Assembly: GCF_000455205.1 (NCBI RefSeq)
Contig: NZ_AUWQ01000029.1
Span: forward strand, 1 to 64,000
From: Mycobacterium sp. UM_CSW
GTDB taxonomy: Bacteria; Actinomycetota; Actinomycetes; Mycobacteriales; Mycobacteriaceae
DNA: 64,000 bases
Reading direction: 5' to 3'
This document shows positions 28,280 through 36,368 of the stretch, in pieces. Each line of letters begins with the position of its first letter. Within the stretch, counting starts at the first letter, position 1. The translations under genes and the position numbers were made by a program. The notes beneath the pieces were generated by a model. The model did no database searches. It saw only the letters and a program-made list of their open reading frames with translations, and was not told the DNA's origin.

Positions 28280-29671
28280 CTAGTCGGTTAGGAGCGGTTC
28301 CCTGGTCCCGGGGTCGGGGGCGTCGGGACCGCGCTCGCCTTTGTTGAAGAACCCGGAGCTGGGGATGTTGGACTCCCGGCCGGTCAGGGTCCGCACACCC
28401 GGGTCGGCGTTGCCGGCGGTGAAGAAGCCCGACGGGGCGGTCGCCCCCGTCGTGGTCCGCAGGGCCGGCGGGGTTGGGGTGGGGCCACCCGCCGCGCTGA
28501 CAGAGGAATTCGCGTGGCCGGCTTCGATGCCGCTGGCGAGGGCGCTGGCGTCGGCCGGCGCCGCGAAGCTCGCGTTGCTCAGCAGGCTCGATCCGGCGGC
28601 CGGGGCCAGGCCGCCCGTTGACGCGGTGACCGAGTTGAGCAGGCCCGAGCTGAGGTTGGCCGCGCTGACGCCGCCCGTCATGTAGTGGCTGGAGTTGATC
28701 GCCTCCGCGCTGCCCAGCCCGTTCTCCTGGAAGAAACCGGTGTTGGCGGTGCCGGTGTTCAAAACGCCGGCATTGACCGACCCGGAATTCAGGAAGCCGG
28801 TATTCGAGACGCCCGAATTCCCGATGCCTAAGTTGCCGCTGCCGGAGTTGAAAAAGCCGATGTTGCCGGTGCCCGAGTTGAACAACCCGATGTTGCCGCT
28901 GCCCGAGTTGAAGCCGCCGAAGCCGATCTGATTGCTCCCGGTCAGCCCGATCCCGAAGTCGTTGCTACCGCTGTTGCCGAAGCCGAAGTTGTTATTTCCG
29001 AGGTTGCCCAAACCGAAGTTGTTGTTACCCGAATTTCCGGAACCGACATTCAGGCTGCCGCTGTTTCCAAAACCGATGTTCGAATTGCCCATCGTTATGG
29101 GGCCGAAACTCATTCGGCCGTTGGCGAAGCTGAAACCGAGCTTCTGCAGGACCTGCTGCCAGGGCGCCAATTGCGCGACGGCCGAGGACGCGTCGGCGTG
29201 ATAGCCGAACATCGCGGCGACGTCGGTTGCCCACATCGCCTCGTAGGCCGCCTCGGTGTCCATGATCGCCGGGATGTTGAAACCGAACCAATCCGTGGCC
29301 GCCAAGGCCTGCACCAGGGCGCGGTTGGCCGCCACCACCGCGGGCTGCACCGTGGCCGCCACCGCCGTCTCGAACGCGGCCGCAATGGCCGCGGCCTGGC
29401 TCGATGCCGCCTCGGCCTGCGCGGCCGCCGCGCTGAGCCAGCTCACATACTGCGTCGCCACGGTCATCATTGCGGCCGCCGACGCGCCCTGCCACGAACC
29501 GTTGGCCAGATCGTTTGTCACCGAGAAGAATGACGAAGCCGAAGACGCCAGATCCTCGGCCAACCCATCCCATGCGGCGGCCGCAGCAAGCAGCGGCGCC
29601 GCCCCGGGACCGGCGAAGATAAGTGCCGAGTTGATTTCTGGCGGCAACCACGCAAAATGCGGGCTTGTCAC
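28280..29671 (-). CDS. PPE family protein, MPTR subfamily (PPE10-like)
   Basis: A 463-residue PPE protein, start GTG 29671. The PPE domain covers residues 1-~180: FAWLPPEINSA near the start gives the Pro-Pro-Glu signature, and SWQG at 59-62 is the WxG turn. The MPTR block of N-x-G-x-G-N repeats covers residues ~194-314, and a Pro/Ala-rich C-terminus follows. MPTR-type PPE proteins are ESX-5 substrates in slow growers. No PE partner gene is next to it. Position beside the Rv0441c-like gene supports orthology with PPE10 (Rv0442c). Confidence 0.93.
   Translation of the reverse strand: MTSPHFAWLPPEINSALIFAGPGAAPLLAAAAAWDGLAEDLASSASSFFSVTNDLANGSWQGASAAAMMTVATQYVSWLSAAAAQAEAASSQAAAIAAAFETAVAATVQPAVVAANRALVQALAATDWFGFNIPAIMDTEAAYEAMWATDVAAMFGYHADASSAVAQLAPWQQVLQKLGFSFANGRMSFGPITMGNSNIGFGNSGSLNVGSGNSGNNNFGLGNLGNNNFGFGNSGSNDFGIGLTGSNQIGFGGFNSGSGNIGLFNSGTGNIGFFNSGSGNLGIGNSGVSNTGFLNSGSVNAGVLNTGTANTGFFQENGLGSAEAINSSHYMTGGVSAANLSSGLLNSVTASTGGLAPAAGSSLLSNASFAAPADASALASGIEAGHANSSVSAAGGPTPTPPALRTTTGATAPSGFFTAGNADPGVRTLTGRESNIPSSGFFNKGERGPDAPDPGTREPLLTD
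28730..29092 (-). repeat. MPTR coding repeats in the PPE gene
   Basis: About 120 codons of degenerate N-x-G-x-x-N-x-G units (for example GNSGNNNFGLGN and FNSGTGNIGFFN). On the plus strand this appears as repeated blocks such as CCGATGTTGCC and CCGAAGTTGTT. It is a protein-level repeat, not a CRISPR. Confidence 0.9.
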
Positions 29672-29709
29672 TAACCCAACTTAACCGGGAAGGGCCGCCC
29701 TTCGTGGCG

Positions 29710-31461
29710 TTATCGACCAGGTACCGGAATAGGCTTTCGGCCCCGGACCAACTTGCCTGGCCGCGCGGCGGTCGGAACGCCATTTTCGGCAATTATTTCA
29801 CCGGAAACCACCGTTGTCACATATCCTTCAGCGGTCTGGTCCAGTCTCCGGCCCCCGGCGGGTAGGTCGTGCCGGATCACGGGTTTGTGCAGCCGCAGGG
29901 CGGCGTGATCGATGACGTTGAGGTCGGCCTTGTAGCCGACGGCAATCCGGCCGCGGTCGCCCAGCCCGGCGACGCGGGCCGGCACGGAGGTCAGCTCGCG
30001 GACGGCCTCCGGCACCGTGAACCGCCCGGACTTGCGGTCGCGGGCCCAGTGGGCCAGGAAGTACGTCGTGTAGCTGGCGTCGCAGATCATCCCGTAGTGC
30101 GCGCCGCCGTCGCCGAGTCCGAGCACGACGTCGTCGCGGTGCAGCAGCTCGCCGACGGTGTCGAGCGAGTTGCCCTGCAGGTTGCTGGTCGCGACCAGCA
30201 GCATCGCACGGCCGTCGTCGTCGAGCAGCCGGTCGTAGGCCTCCTCCATCGGGTCCACCCCGCGGGCGCGGGCGCGGGCCCCGACGCTGGTCGACGGGTC
30301 GGGCTCGTAGTCGGGGTTGTCGCCCAGCGGGAAGATCCAGTCCCACATCTGGGCCACGTACAGGATGGGGTGGCCGACGCCGGGCTTGTCGGCCAGGATG
30401 CGGGCGCGGACCTCCGGCTTGCGCATCTCGGCGACCCGCTCGGCCAGCGGCAGGTGCGCGATCTCGCGGTAGCTGGGATAGAGCACGAACGGGTTGGCGG
30501 ACAGTTGCAGCCCGATGATCAACCCGATCGGGCGGGGCAGCAGCTGCGCGGTGACCTGCGGCTCGTCCCCGGCCGTCCTCGAGTTGGCCTTCTCGATCAT
30601 GGTGATGGCGTCCGGCCACGTCGGGTCGCCCGCGTTGGCGACGACGAGGGTGAACGTGACCGGCAGCCCGACGTCCTCGGCCACGTCGAACACCGTCTGC
30701 AGGACGGGCTGATAGCCGCCGGCCGGGATGTCCGGCACGAACTGGAGCAGGCCGCCGCCGCCGTCGACCACGCCTCGGGCGATCTCTTCGATCTCCTCGC
30801 GGGCGGCGTCGTAACTCGGTATGGGCGAACCGCTTTCGGTCTTGTGGATCGTCAGCCGCGACGACGCGAAGCCCAGCGCGCCGACCTCGATCGCCTCCTT
30901 GGCCAGCGCCCGCATCTTGGCCAGGTCTTCGGCGGTGGCCGGCTCGCGGTCGGCGCCGCGCTGGCCCATCACGTACACCCGCAGCGGCGAGTGCGGCAGA
31001 TAGGCGGCTACGTCGATATCGCGCTTGCCCGCGTCCAGCGCGTCCATGTACTCGGGGAAGGTCTCCCAGTTCCACGGCAGGCCGTCGGTCATGACGACGC
31101 CGGGAATGTCCTCGACCCCGGCCATCACGTCGACGAGCACGTCGTGGTCCTCGCGGCGGCACGGCGCGAACCCGACCCCGCAGTTGCCCATCACCACCGT
31201 GGTCACCCCGTGCGCCGACGACGGCGTCAGCCGCTCCGACCAGATGGACTGGCCGTCGTAGTGGGTGTGCAGGTCGACGAAGCCGGGCGTGACCAGCAGG
31301 CCGGTGGCGTCGATCTCCCGCGTGGCGCCATCCCCGTTCACGGACCCGACGGCTCCCACCTTCTTGATGATGCCGCCCTCTACCGCCACGTCGCCGACGT
31401 ACGGCTCACCGCCCAGCCCGTCGACGATGCTGCCGTTGCGGATGATCAGGTCGTAGGTCAT
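29710..31461 (-). CDS. N-acyl-D-amino-acid deacylase family amidohydrolase
   Basis: A 583-residue amidohydrolase. The family start MTYDLIIRNGSIVDG, metal-binding HTHYDGQ after TPGFVDL, and the C-terminal LGLGDGGAHYGMICDAS are present. Members hydrolyse N-acyl-D-amino acids or related amides with a metal centre. The gene lies 38 bp upstream of PPE10 on the same strand, an insertion relative to the Rv0442c-Rv0443 order. It is divergent from a VOC gene with a 47-bp gap. The substrate is unknown. Confidence 0.9.
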   Translation of the reverse strand: MTYDLIIRNGSIVDGLGGEPYVGDVAVEGGIIKKVGAVGSVNGDGATREIDATGLLVTPGFVDLHTHYDGQSIWSERLTPSSAHGVTTVVMGNCGVGFAPCRREDHDVLVDVMAGVEDIPGVVMTDGLPWNWETFPEYMDALDAGKRDIDVAAYLPHSPLRVYVMGQRGADREPATAEDLAKMRALAKEAIEVGALGFASSRLTIHKTESGSPIPSYDAAREEIEEIARGVVDGGGGLLQFVPDIPAGGYQPVLQTVFDVAEDVGLPVTFTLVVANAGDPTWPDAITMIEKANSRTAGDEPQVTAQLLPRPIGLIIGLQLSANPFVLYPSYREIAHLPLAERVAEMRKPEVRARILADKPGVGHPILYVAQMWDWIFPLGDNPDYEPDPSTSVGARARARGVDPMEEAYDRLLDDDGRAMLLVATSNLQGNSLDTVGELLHRDDVVLGLGDGGAHYGMICDASYTTYFLAHWARDRKSGRFTVPEAVRELTSVPARVAGLGDRGRIAVGYKADLNVIDHAALRLHKPVIRHDLPAGGRRLDQTAEGYVTTVVSGEIIAENGVPTAARPGKLVRGRKPIPVPGR

Positions 31462-31508
31462 CTAAATAATCTACGACCGCGCCGGTGGGTCGTGCCAGGA
31501 TCTCTTCC

Positions 31509-31877
31509 GTGATCGATCACGTCGGAATCAATTGCGCCGATTATCGGAAATCGCAGGATTTTTACGACAGCGTGCTGGGAGTGCTCGGGTTCTCGCGGCA
31601 AATGGATTTCGGCCGGGCCATCGGATATGGCCGCGACGGCAAGCCCACGTTCTGGATTTCCGACGGGGCGGGGATGGGTCCGGCTCGGGAGGTGCACCTG
31701 GCCTTCGCCGCCGCCGACGAGGACGCGGTGCGCGCCTTTCACCGGGCGGCCGTGGAACGAGGCGCCGAGTCGTTGCACGAGCCGCGGCTGTGGCCCGAAT
31801 ACCACCCCGGCTATTTCGGCGCTTTCGTGCGTGATCCCGACGGCAACAACGTCGAGGCGGTCTGGCACGGCGCGTAG
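31509..31877 (+). CDS. VOC family protein (glyoxalase-like)
   Basis: A 122-residue single-domain VOC protein. IDHVGINCADYRKSQDFYD at the start gives the first metal His, and HPGYFGAFVRDPDGNNVEAV at the end gives the typical DPDGN-x-E motif. GTG 31509 was chosen since it places the fold right at the N-terminus. It is followed 10 bp later by the Rv0443-like gene and divergent from the amidohydrolase. Its activity (lyase, dioxygenase or resistance binding) cannot be told. Confidence 0.85.
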   Translation: MIDHVGINCADYRKSQDFYDSVLGVLGFSRQMDFGRAIGYGRDGKPTFWISDGAGMGPAREVHLAFAAADEDAVRAFHRAAVERGAESLHEPRLWPEYHPGYFGAFVRDPDGNNVEAVWHGA

Positions 31878-31887
31878 TGTCGGCCGT

Positions 31888-32403
31888 ATGGGAGCTGAAA
31901 GCGACGCCGCCACACAGGAACTGCTTCGCGACGCGTTCACCCGGTTGATTGAGCACGTCGACGAGCTCGTCGACGGGCTGACCGACGAGGTGGCCGACTA
32001 CCGGCCGACGCCGAACGCCAACAGCATCGCCTGGCTGATCTGGCACAGCGCGCGGGTGCAGGACATTCAGCTGGCCCACGTGGCCGCCGTCGAGCAAGTG
32101 TGGACCCGCGACGGCTGGGTGGACCGCTTGGGGCTGGACCTGCCGCGCAACGACACCGGCTACGGGCACGGCCCCGACGAGGTGGCGAAGGTCAAGGCGC
32201 CGGCAGAGCTGCTGGCCGGCTACTACCACGCGGTGCACAAGCTGACCCTCGAATACATTGCCAGCGTGACCGCCGGCGAGCTGTCCCGCGTCGTCGACAC
32301 CAATTGGGACCCGCCGGTGACGGCCAGCGCCCGGCTGGTGAGCATCATCGACGACTGCGCCCAGCACCTCGGGCAGGCCGCCTATGTGCGGGGCATTCAG
32401 TAG
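31888..32403 (+). CDS. DinB/DUF664-like four-helix protein (Rv0443-like)
   Basis: A 171-residue protein, exactly the length of Rv0443. Segments NSIAWLIWHSARVQDIQLAH and IDDCAQHLGQAAYVRG carry spaced His residues that resemble the metal triad of DinB-like (DUF664) proteins, a fold shared with mycothiol-dependent maleylpyruvate isomerase. A mycothiol-dependent transferase role is possible but unproven. ATG 31888 lies 10 bp after the VOC gene, suggesting an operon. Confidence 0.85.
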   Translation: MGAESDAATQELLRDAFTRLIEHVDELVDGLTDEVADYRPTPNANSIAWLIWHSARVQDIQLAHVAAVEQVWTRDGWVDRLGLDLPRNDTGYGHGPDEVAKVKAPAELLAGYYHAVHKLTLEYIASVTAGELSRVVDTNWDPPVTASARLVSIIDDCAQHLGQAAYVRGIQ

Positions 32404-32413
32404 GTTCTAGGGC

Positions 32414-33259
32414 GTGCGATTCGCCGCGACCGTGCTGCTGTGGCTGGCCGCCACGCTCGTCCTGGCAGTAGCGATCCCGGCGTCGTGGGCGCAGCGCAAC
32501 CTCGTCAGCGAGGACGGCTACGCCGCGCTGGCGCAGCGCGCGGCCGGCGATCCCGCCCTGCAGTCGGCGATGGCGGCCGAGCTCACCACCCGGGCGATGG
32601 CGCTGATCGCGGCGCACGGCGGGGGACGTTATCCCGTGGACGGCTCGGAGGTGCACGACGTCGCCGCAGCCTTCACGGCCGGGCCGGGGTTCCCGCCGCT
32701 GTTCGCCCGCGCGAACCGGGCGGCACACCGCTACCTGTTCACCGCCGACGGGTCCGCGGAATGGGCCATCGACGTGGCCCCGATGCTCAACGACGCCGCT
32801 ATGCAGCAGGTGCTGGCCCGGCACCACGTGACCGTGCCGGCGAACCTGACGGTGCCGCTCACGGAGTCGATGCCGTCGTCGGTGCGGCCGGGGCGGCTGA
32901 GCGCGCTGGCGAGGTGGGGGCCGTGGATCAGCGCCGGCGCGGCGGCCCTGAGCGGTCTGTGTGCGCTCCTGACGCTGGCCGCCGCGCGCGGCCGGGGCAA
33001 GGCGCTGACCAGCCTGGGCGTCTCGGCGCTGCTTGTCGGTGGGGCGGGCTGGGCCTGCATCGAGGCGAGCGGCCGCTACGTCAACGACGCGCTCAACCGC
33101 ACCACCGGTAACGTCCGCCAGATCGCCGAGGTGATGGTCGCCCATGCCGAGGCCGGCCTGCGCGGCTGGCTCGACCTGACCTTGGTCGCCGGGGTAGCGC
33201 TGGTCGCCGCTGGGGTGCTCGCGGCGGTTCTGGGCGGGCTGCGGAAAAGCCCTAGCTGA
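32414..33259 (+). CDS. membrane protein with extracytoplasmic N-terminal domain
   Basis: A 281-residue protein of unknown function. It starts at GTG 32414 with an N-terminal helix ([20 protein letters not shown]), then an outside domain of about 140 residues ([18 protein letters not shown] ...), and three C-terminal membrane helices (around residues 175-200, 200-220 and 250-275). The 3' end overlaps the rskA 3' end by 8 bp. It is not part of the recalled Rv0443-Rv0444c interval. No domain is recognised. Confidence 0.75.
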   Translation: MRFAATVLLWLAATLVLAVAIPASWAQRNLVSEDGYAALAQRAAGDPALQSAMAAELTTRAMALIAAHGGGRYPVDGSEVHDVAAAFTAGPGFPPLFARANRAAHRYLFTADGSAEWAIDVAPMLNDAAMQQVLARHHVTVPANLTVPLTESMPSSVRPGRLSALARWGPWISAGAAALSGLCALLTLAAARGRGKALTSLGVSALLVGGAGWACIEASGRYVNDALNRTTGNVRQIAEVMVAHAEAGLRGWLDLTLVAGVALVAAGVLAAVLGGLRKSPS

Positions 33260-33950
33260 GCGGCAGCTCGGCCAGGATCGGGGTGGTCGGCTGCGGCGAT
33301 CCCTTGCCGGGCTCGACGGTGAACGCGAGCTCGGTGGAGGCGCCGATGTTGGTGAGCGTGTCTTTGGTCGACGGCGACACGGCGGCCGCGTCCATCGTTC
33401 CGGCCGAGGTCGGGCCGTTGGCCCCGATCAGCCACATCTGATAGACGGTGCCGGGGGACGGGGGCGGCACGTTGTTCATCACCAGCAGCGCCGCGTTGCG
33501 GTCACGGGAGAACATCACCGTCGCGGTCCCGTTGGCCAGGGGACGCGAGACCGTCTGGACGTCCGGGGCTGACATGATCTGTTCGGCGACCGTGGGCTTC
33601 GCCGGGGGGCGCATCAGCACGCCGGCGCCGAACGCCGCGGCGCCCACCACGACCGCCGCCGCGGCGGAAGCCAACACGGCTCTGCGCCAAGGTATTTGGC
33701 GGACATTGTTCGGCTTTACGGCCGACAGCGTGGCGTCCCGCAGCTGCGCCGGCGGTTCGCTCGCGGTGGCCGCCGACACGACCGCCATCGTCTCGCGGAC
33801 GGCACGGACCTCGTCATCGAAGGCCGCCGCCACCGACGACGGCGCCGCGGCGCGCAGGCGCTCGATCTCGGCGCGCTCCGCGTCCGACACCGCGTGCAGG
33901 GCATACGGCGTGGCCAGCTCGAGGAGTTCGAATTCGGTCGGTTCGGTCAT
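33252..33950 (-). CDS. rskA: anti-sigma-K factor RskA
   Basis: A 232-residue anti-sigma factor, the same length as Rv0444c. The cytoplasmic part begins [20 protein letters not shown] and contains the sigma-binding anti-sigma domain, then one transmembrane helix at about residues 91-113, then an extracytoplasmic domain ending in [20 protein letters not shown]. RskA holds SigK at the membrane and is degraded by regulated proteolysis. Of two adjacent ATGs I chose 33950, which gives the known length and overlaps the sigK stop (TGATG). Confidence 0.95.
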   Translation of the reverse strand: MTEPTEFELLELATPYALHAVSDAERAEIERLRAAAPSSVAAAFDDEVRAVRETMAVVSAATASEPPAQLRDATLSAVKPNNVRQIPWRRAVLASAAAAVVVGAAAFGAGVLMRPPAKPTVAEQIMSAPDVQTVSRPLANGTATVMFSRDRNAALLVMNNVPPPSPGTVYQMWLIGANGPTSAGTMDAAAVSPSTKDTLTNIGASTELAFTVEPGKGSPQPTTPILAELPLS

Positions 33951-34507
33951 CATGCCACGTCCAGGCAGTTACGCAGGCCGCGCAGCGCGTCGCGGATGCG
34001 CGATTTGATCGTCGACAAGTTGGCGGCCAGCCGCTGCGACACCTCGCTGTACGTCAGCCCCTGGTAGTAGGCCAGCTCGATGCACTGTCGCTGCGCGTCG
34101 CTCAACGCGTCGAGGCATTGGGCCACCCGGCGACGCTCGTCACCGGAAATCGCCGAGTCAGCCACTGGATCCTGCGCGGCACCTGCCGCGCTTTCGACAT
34201 TGGCCGCGCCATAGCGGGATTCGCGCCTGCTGCCGGCCTGTTCGGCGCGCACCCGGTCCACGGCCCGCCGGTGTGCCATGGTCAGCAGCCACGCCAGGGC
34301 CGAACCTTTGGCCGGGTCGTACTGCGACGCCGAGCGCCACACCTCGAGATAGACCTCCTGGGTGGTTTCTTCGCTGTAGCCGGGATCACGCACCACCCGC
34401 GTCACCAGTCCATACACCCGGGCCTTGGTGAGGTCGTAGATCGTGGCGAAGGCGGCGCTGTCCCCGCGCGCGACCTGGCGCAGCAAGGTGTCGAGCTCGT
34501 TGCTCAT
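33950..34507 (-). CDS. sigK: RNA polymerase sigma factor SigK
   Basis: A 185-residue ECF sigma factor. Region 2 includes [27 protein letters not shown] and region 4 includes [19 protein letters not shown] with its helix-turn-helix. In M. tuberculosis SigK controls mpt70, mpt83, dipZ and its own locus. Here the gene is flanked by rskA downstream and by a dipZ homologue upstream, and a promoter of SigK type lies 115-142 bp before its start, which suggests autoregulation. Confidence 0.96.
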   Translation of the reverse strand: MSNELDTLLRQVARGDSAAFATIYDLTKARVYGLVTRVVRDPGYSEETTQEVYLEVWRSASQYDPAKGSALAWLLTMAHRRAVDRVRAEQAGSRRESRYGAANVESAAGAAQDPVADSAISGDERRRVAQCLDALSDAQRQCIELAYYQGLTYSEVSQRLAANLSTIKSRIRDALRGLRNCLDVA

Positions 34508-34621
34508 CGATCGGTAGCCTAGCGTCCGTCATCGGTGCGCCTATGCCGGTGGCGGGTAAAGAAATACGCCGTCCGTTCCCGGTATTCCGGCAGCACGTGC
34601 ACCAGGCTGATCCACACCGGT

Positions 34622-34649
34622 GATTCGGAGCCGCCACCGGAGTGGATGG
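34622..34649 (-). promoter_or_regulatory. candidate SigK-dependent promoter for sigK-rskA
   Basis: On the minus strand CCATCC (34649-34644), 15 bp, then CCGAATC (34628-34622). This resembles the -35 and -10 elements described for SigK genes such as mpt70 and mpt83. It begins 2 bp after the dipZ stop and points at sigK, giving a leader of about 105 bases. Confidence 0.7.
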
Positions 34650-34651
34650 GC

Positions 34652-36334
34652 TCAACCGAATGTGAACGAAAACACTTGCAGGCCTTTGCCGACCTGCATG
34701 TCGAGCTGGTCGCGGTGCGCGGTGTCATCGGAGGCGATCTGGTGCAGGGTGGGCGGCCCGCCGATCGTTGTCACGGTGGTCCTGCCGCCCCGGGTCACCG
34801 TGATCGTGCCGGTGCCGCCGACGACGACGTAGACGCTTTTGCCGGTGTAGTTCAGCCGGATGGCGGCGTCATCGCTGTCCGCGGTGGCGCCCTGGTCGTC
34901 CAGTGTCCAGCGCCCGCGCAGCGCGAACCGGTCGTCGGGCAAGGTCGCCGGGTACGCGAACGTGGCGGTGCCCGGCTTGTATTCGCCGGCGCCGCCGTAG
35001 TTGACGGCCTTGCCGGCGCCCAGATAGGTCTCCGGCGTGAGCCTGCCGTGCGGGGTGTCGTCCACCGGGTTCGTCGCGGCGGGCAACTTGACGTCCGGGT
35101 TGGCGGCGACCAGCAAGTCGCGGATGAGCTGTTCGGTCGTGTCGTAGTCGCCCTCGCCGAACTTGGTGTGGCGGATCGCGCCGTTGGCGTCGATGAGGTA
35201 CTCGGCCGGCCAATACAGGTTCTGGTAGCCGTTCCAGGTCGAGTAGTCGTTGTCCAGCGCAACGGGATAGGTGATGTGCAACGCGGCGGCGCCGCTGGCC
35301 ACGTTGGCGGGAACCTGTTCGAACGCGTACTCGGGGGTGTGCACGCCGATGACGACCAAACCGTCGTCGCGATAGCGGTTGTACCAGCCCACCGCGTGCG
35401 GGATGGCGCGCTGGCAGTTGATGCAGGAGTAGGCCCAGAAGTCGATCAGGACGACCTTGCCGCGCAGCGAGGCCAGGTCGATCGGCGCGCCGCCCGGGGT
35501 GTTGAGCCACCCGGTGATCCCGGTGAGGGCGGGGGCCGGGCCGCACTGCTGCAGTTGGTTGGAACCATCAACGCAGTCGGCCAGCTGGCCGGACACCGCG
35601 CCGCCCAGCTGGTGGCGAATCTGGTTGGCCCCGATGCCTTTTTGCATCGCGGTCGTGTAGTCGGGGACGGCGCGCTGCAGCGTGGCGGGCAGGTTGAAGA
35701 CCAGCGCCGCGGCCAGCACGATCATCGTGATTCCGCCGGCGACCCGGATCACGTGTTGCCGGCGGCGGAATGCCGAGACTCGCTCGGTGAGGCGCCGCCC
35801 GGCCAGCGCGAAAACCAGCAGTGGCAGCGCGGTGCCGATCGCGAACGCCGCCGTCAACACCAGCACCGGCGGGCCGATGGAGGCGGTGCCGCCCGCGACG
35901 ACGATCGCGGCCAGCACCGGTCCCGCGCACGGCACATACAGCGCGCCCAACGTCAGACCCAACCCGAAACCGTTGCCGCTCAAGCGCTTCGGGCCGAGCT
36001 GGGGCAGCGGGATGCGGGCGAACGGGCGCTCGATCAGGTGCGCCAGCGGCGGGAAGATCAAGCCGAGGCCGATGAGCGTCAGCGTCACCAGCGCCGCCCA
36101 GCGGATCGCGTCCTGCGGCAGGTGCAGCGCCGACAGCAGGGCCGAGCCGGCCAGGGTGACCACGCTGAAGCTGCAGACCAGCCCGGCGATCACCAGGTAC
36201 GGCCGGGCCGCCGGGGCGGCGTCACGTGAGCTGCCGGCCCCCGAGAAGAACACCACCGGAAGCACCGGCAGGATGCACGGCGAGACGCCGGTGATCAGGC
36301 CGCCGAGGAATCCGATCAACGCGACTGTGGGCAT
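34652..36334 (-). CDS. DipZ-like cytochrome c biogenesis/thioredoxin fusion protein
   Basis: A 560-residue membrane protein. Residues 1-~215 form a CcdA/DsbD-type membrane domain with Cys20 (GVSPCILP) and Cys136 (YVPCAGP). A periplasmic thioredoxin-like domain has the redox motif CINC at 304-307 ([15 protein letters not shown]), and a C-terminal beta domain follows. It should carry electrons from cytoplasmic thioredoxin to extracytoplasmic disulfides. M. tuberculosis DipZ (Rv2874) lies in the SigK-controlled mpt83-dipZ-mpt70 cluster; here a homologue sits next to sigK itself. It is shorter than Rv2874 (695 residues). Confidence 0.9.
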   Translation of the reverse strand: MPTVALIGFLGGLITGVSPCILPVLPVVFFSGAGSSRDAAPAARPYLVIAGLVCSFSVVTLAGSALLSALHLPQDAIRWAALVTLTLIGLGLIFPPLAHLIERPFARIPLPQLGPKRLSGNGFGLGLTLGALYVPCAGPVLAAIVVAGGTASIGPPVLVLTAAFAIGTALPLLVFALAGRRLTERVSAFRRRQHVIRVAGGITMIVLAAALVFNLPATLQRAVPDYTTAMQKGIGANQIRHQLGGAVSGQLADCVDGSNQLQQCGPAPALTGITGWLNTPGGAPIDLASLRGKVVLIDFWAYSCINCQRAIPHAVGWYNRYRDDGLVVIGVHTPEYAFEQVPANVASGAAALHITYPVALDNDYSTWNGYQNLYWPAEYLIDANGAIRHTKFGEGDYDTTEQLIRDLLVAANPDVKLPAATNPVDDTPHGRLTPETYLGAGKAVNYGGAGEYKPGTATFAYPATLPDDRFALRGRWTLDDQGATADSDDAAIRLNYTGKSVYVVVGGTGTITVTRGGRTTVTTIGGPPTLHQIASDDTAHRDQLDMQVGKGLQVFSFTFG

Positions 36335-36340
36335 GGTTGT

Positions 36341-36368
36341 TATTCGGAGCCGCGGCAGTTACGGATCA
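36341..36368 (-). promoter_or_regulatory. candidate SigK-type promoter of dipZ, giving a leaderless mRNA
   Basis: Minus strand TGATCC (36368-36363), 15 bp, then CCGAATA (36347-36341), the same spacing as the promoter before sigK. Only six bases (ACAACC) separate the -10 from the dipZ ATG, so transcription would begin at or beside the start codon. The -35 overlaps the mmpL4 stop and matches CCATCC at 4 of 6 bases. Confidence 0.5.

Noticed and set aside
28730-29092. Regular repeats on the plus strand resembling a CRISPR array
   Set aside because: The units are variable in length and encode the N-x-G repeats of the PPE protein; there are no constant repeats with unique spacers and no cas genes.
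34535-36229. A 564-codon plus-strand frame opposite dipZ
   Set aside because: Composition is Arg/Gly/Gln-rich and unstructured, and it mirrors the dipZ codons. The minus strand has the CcdA and thioredoxin motifs.
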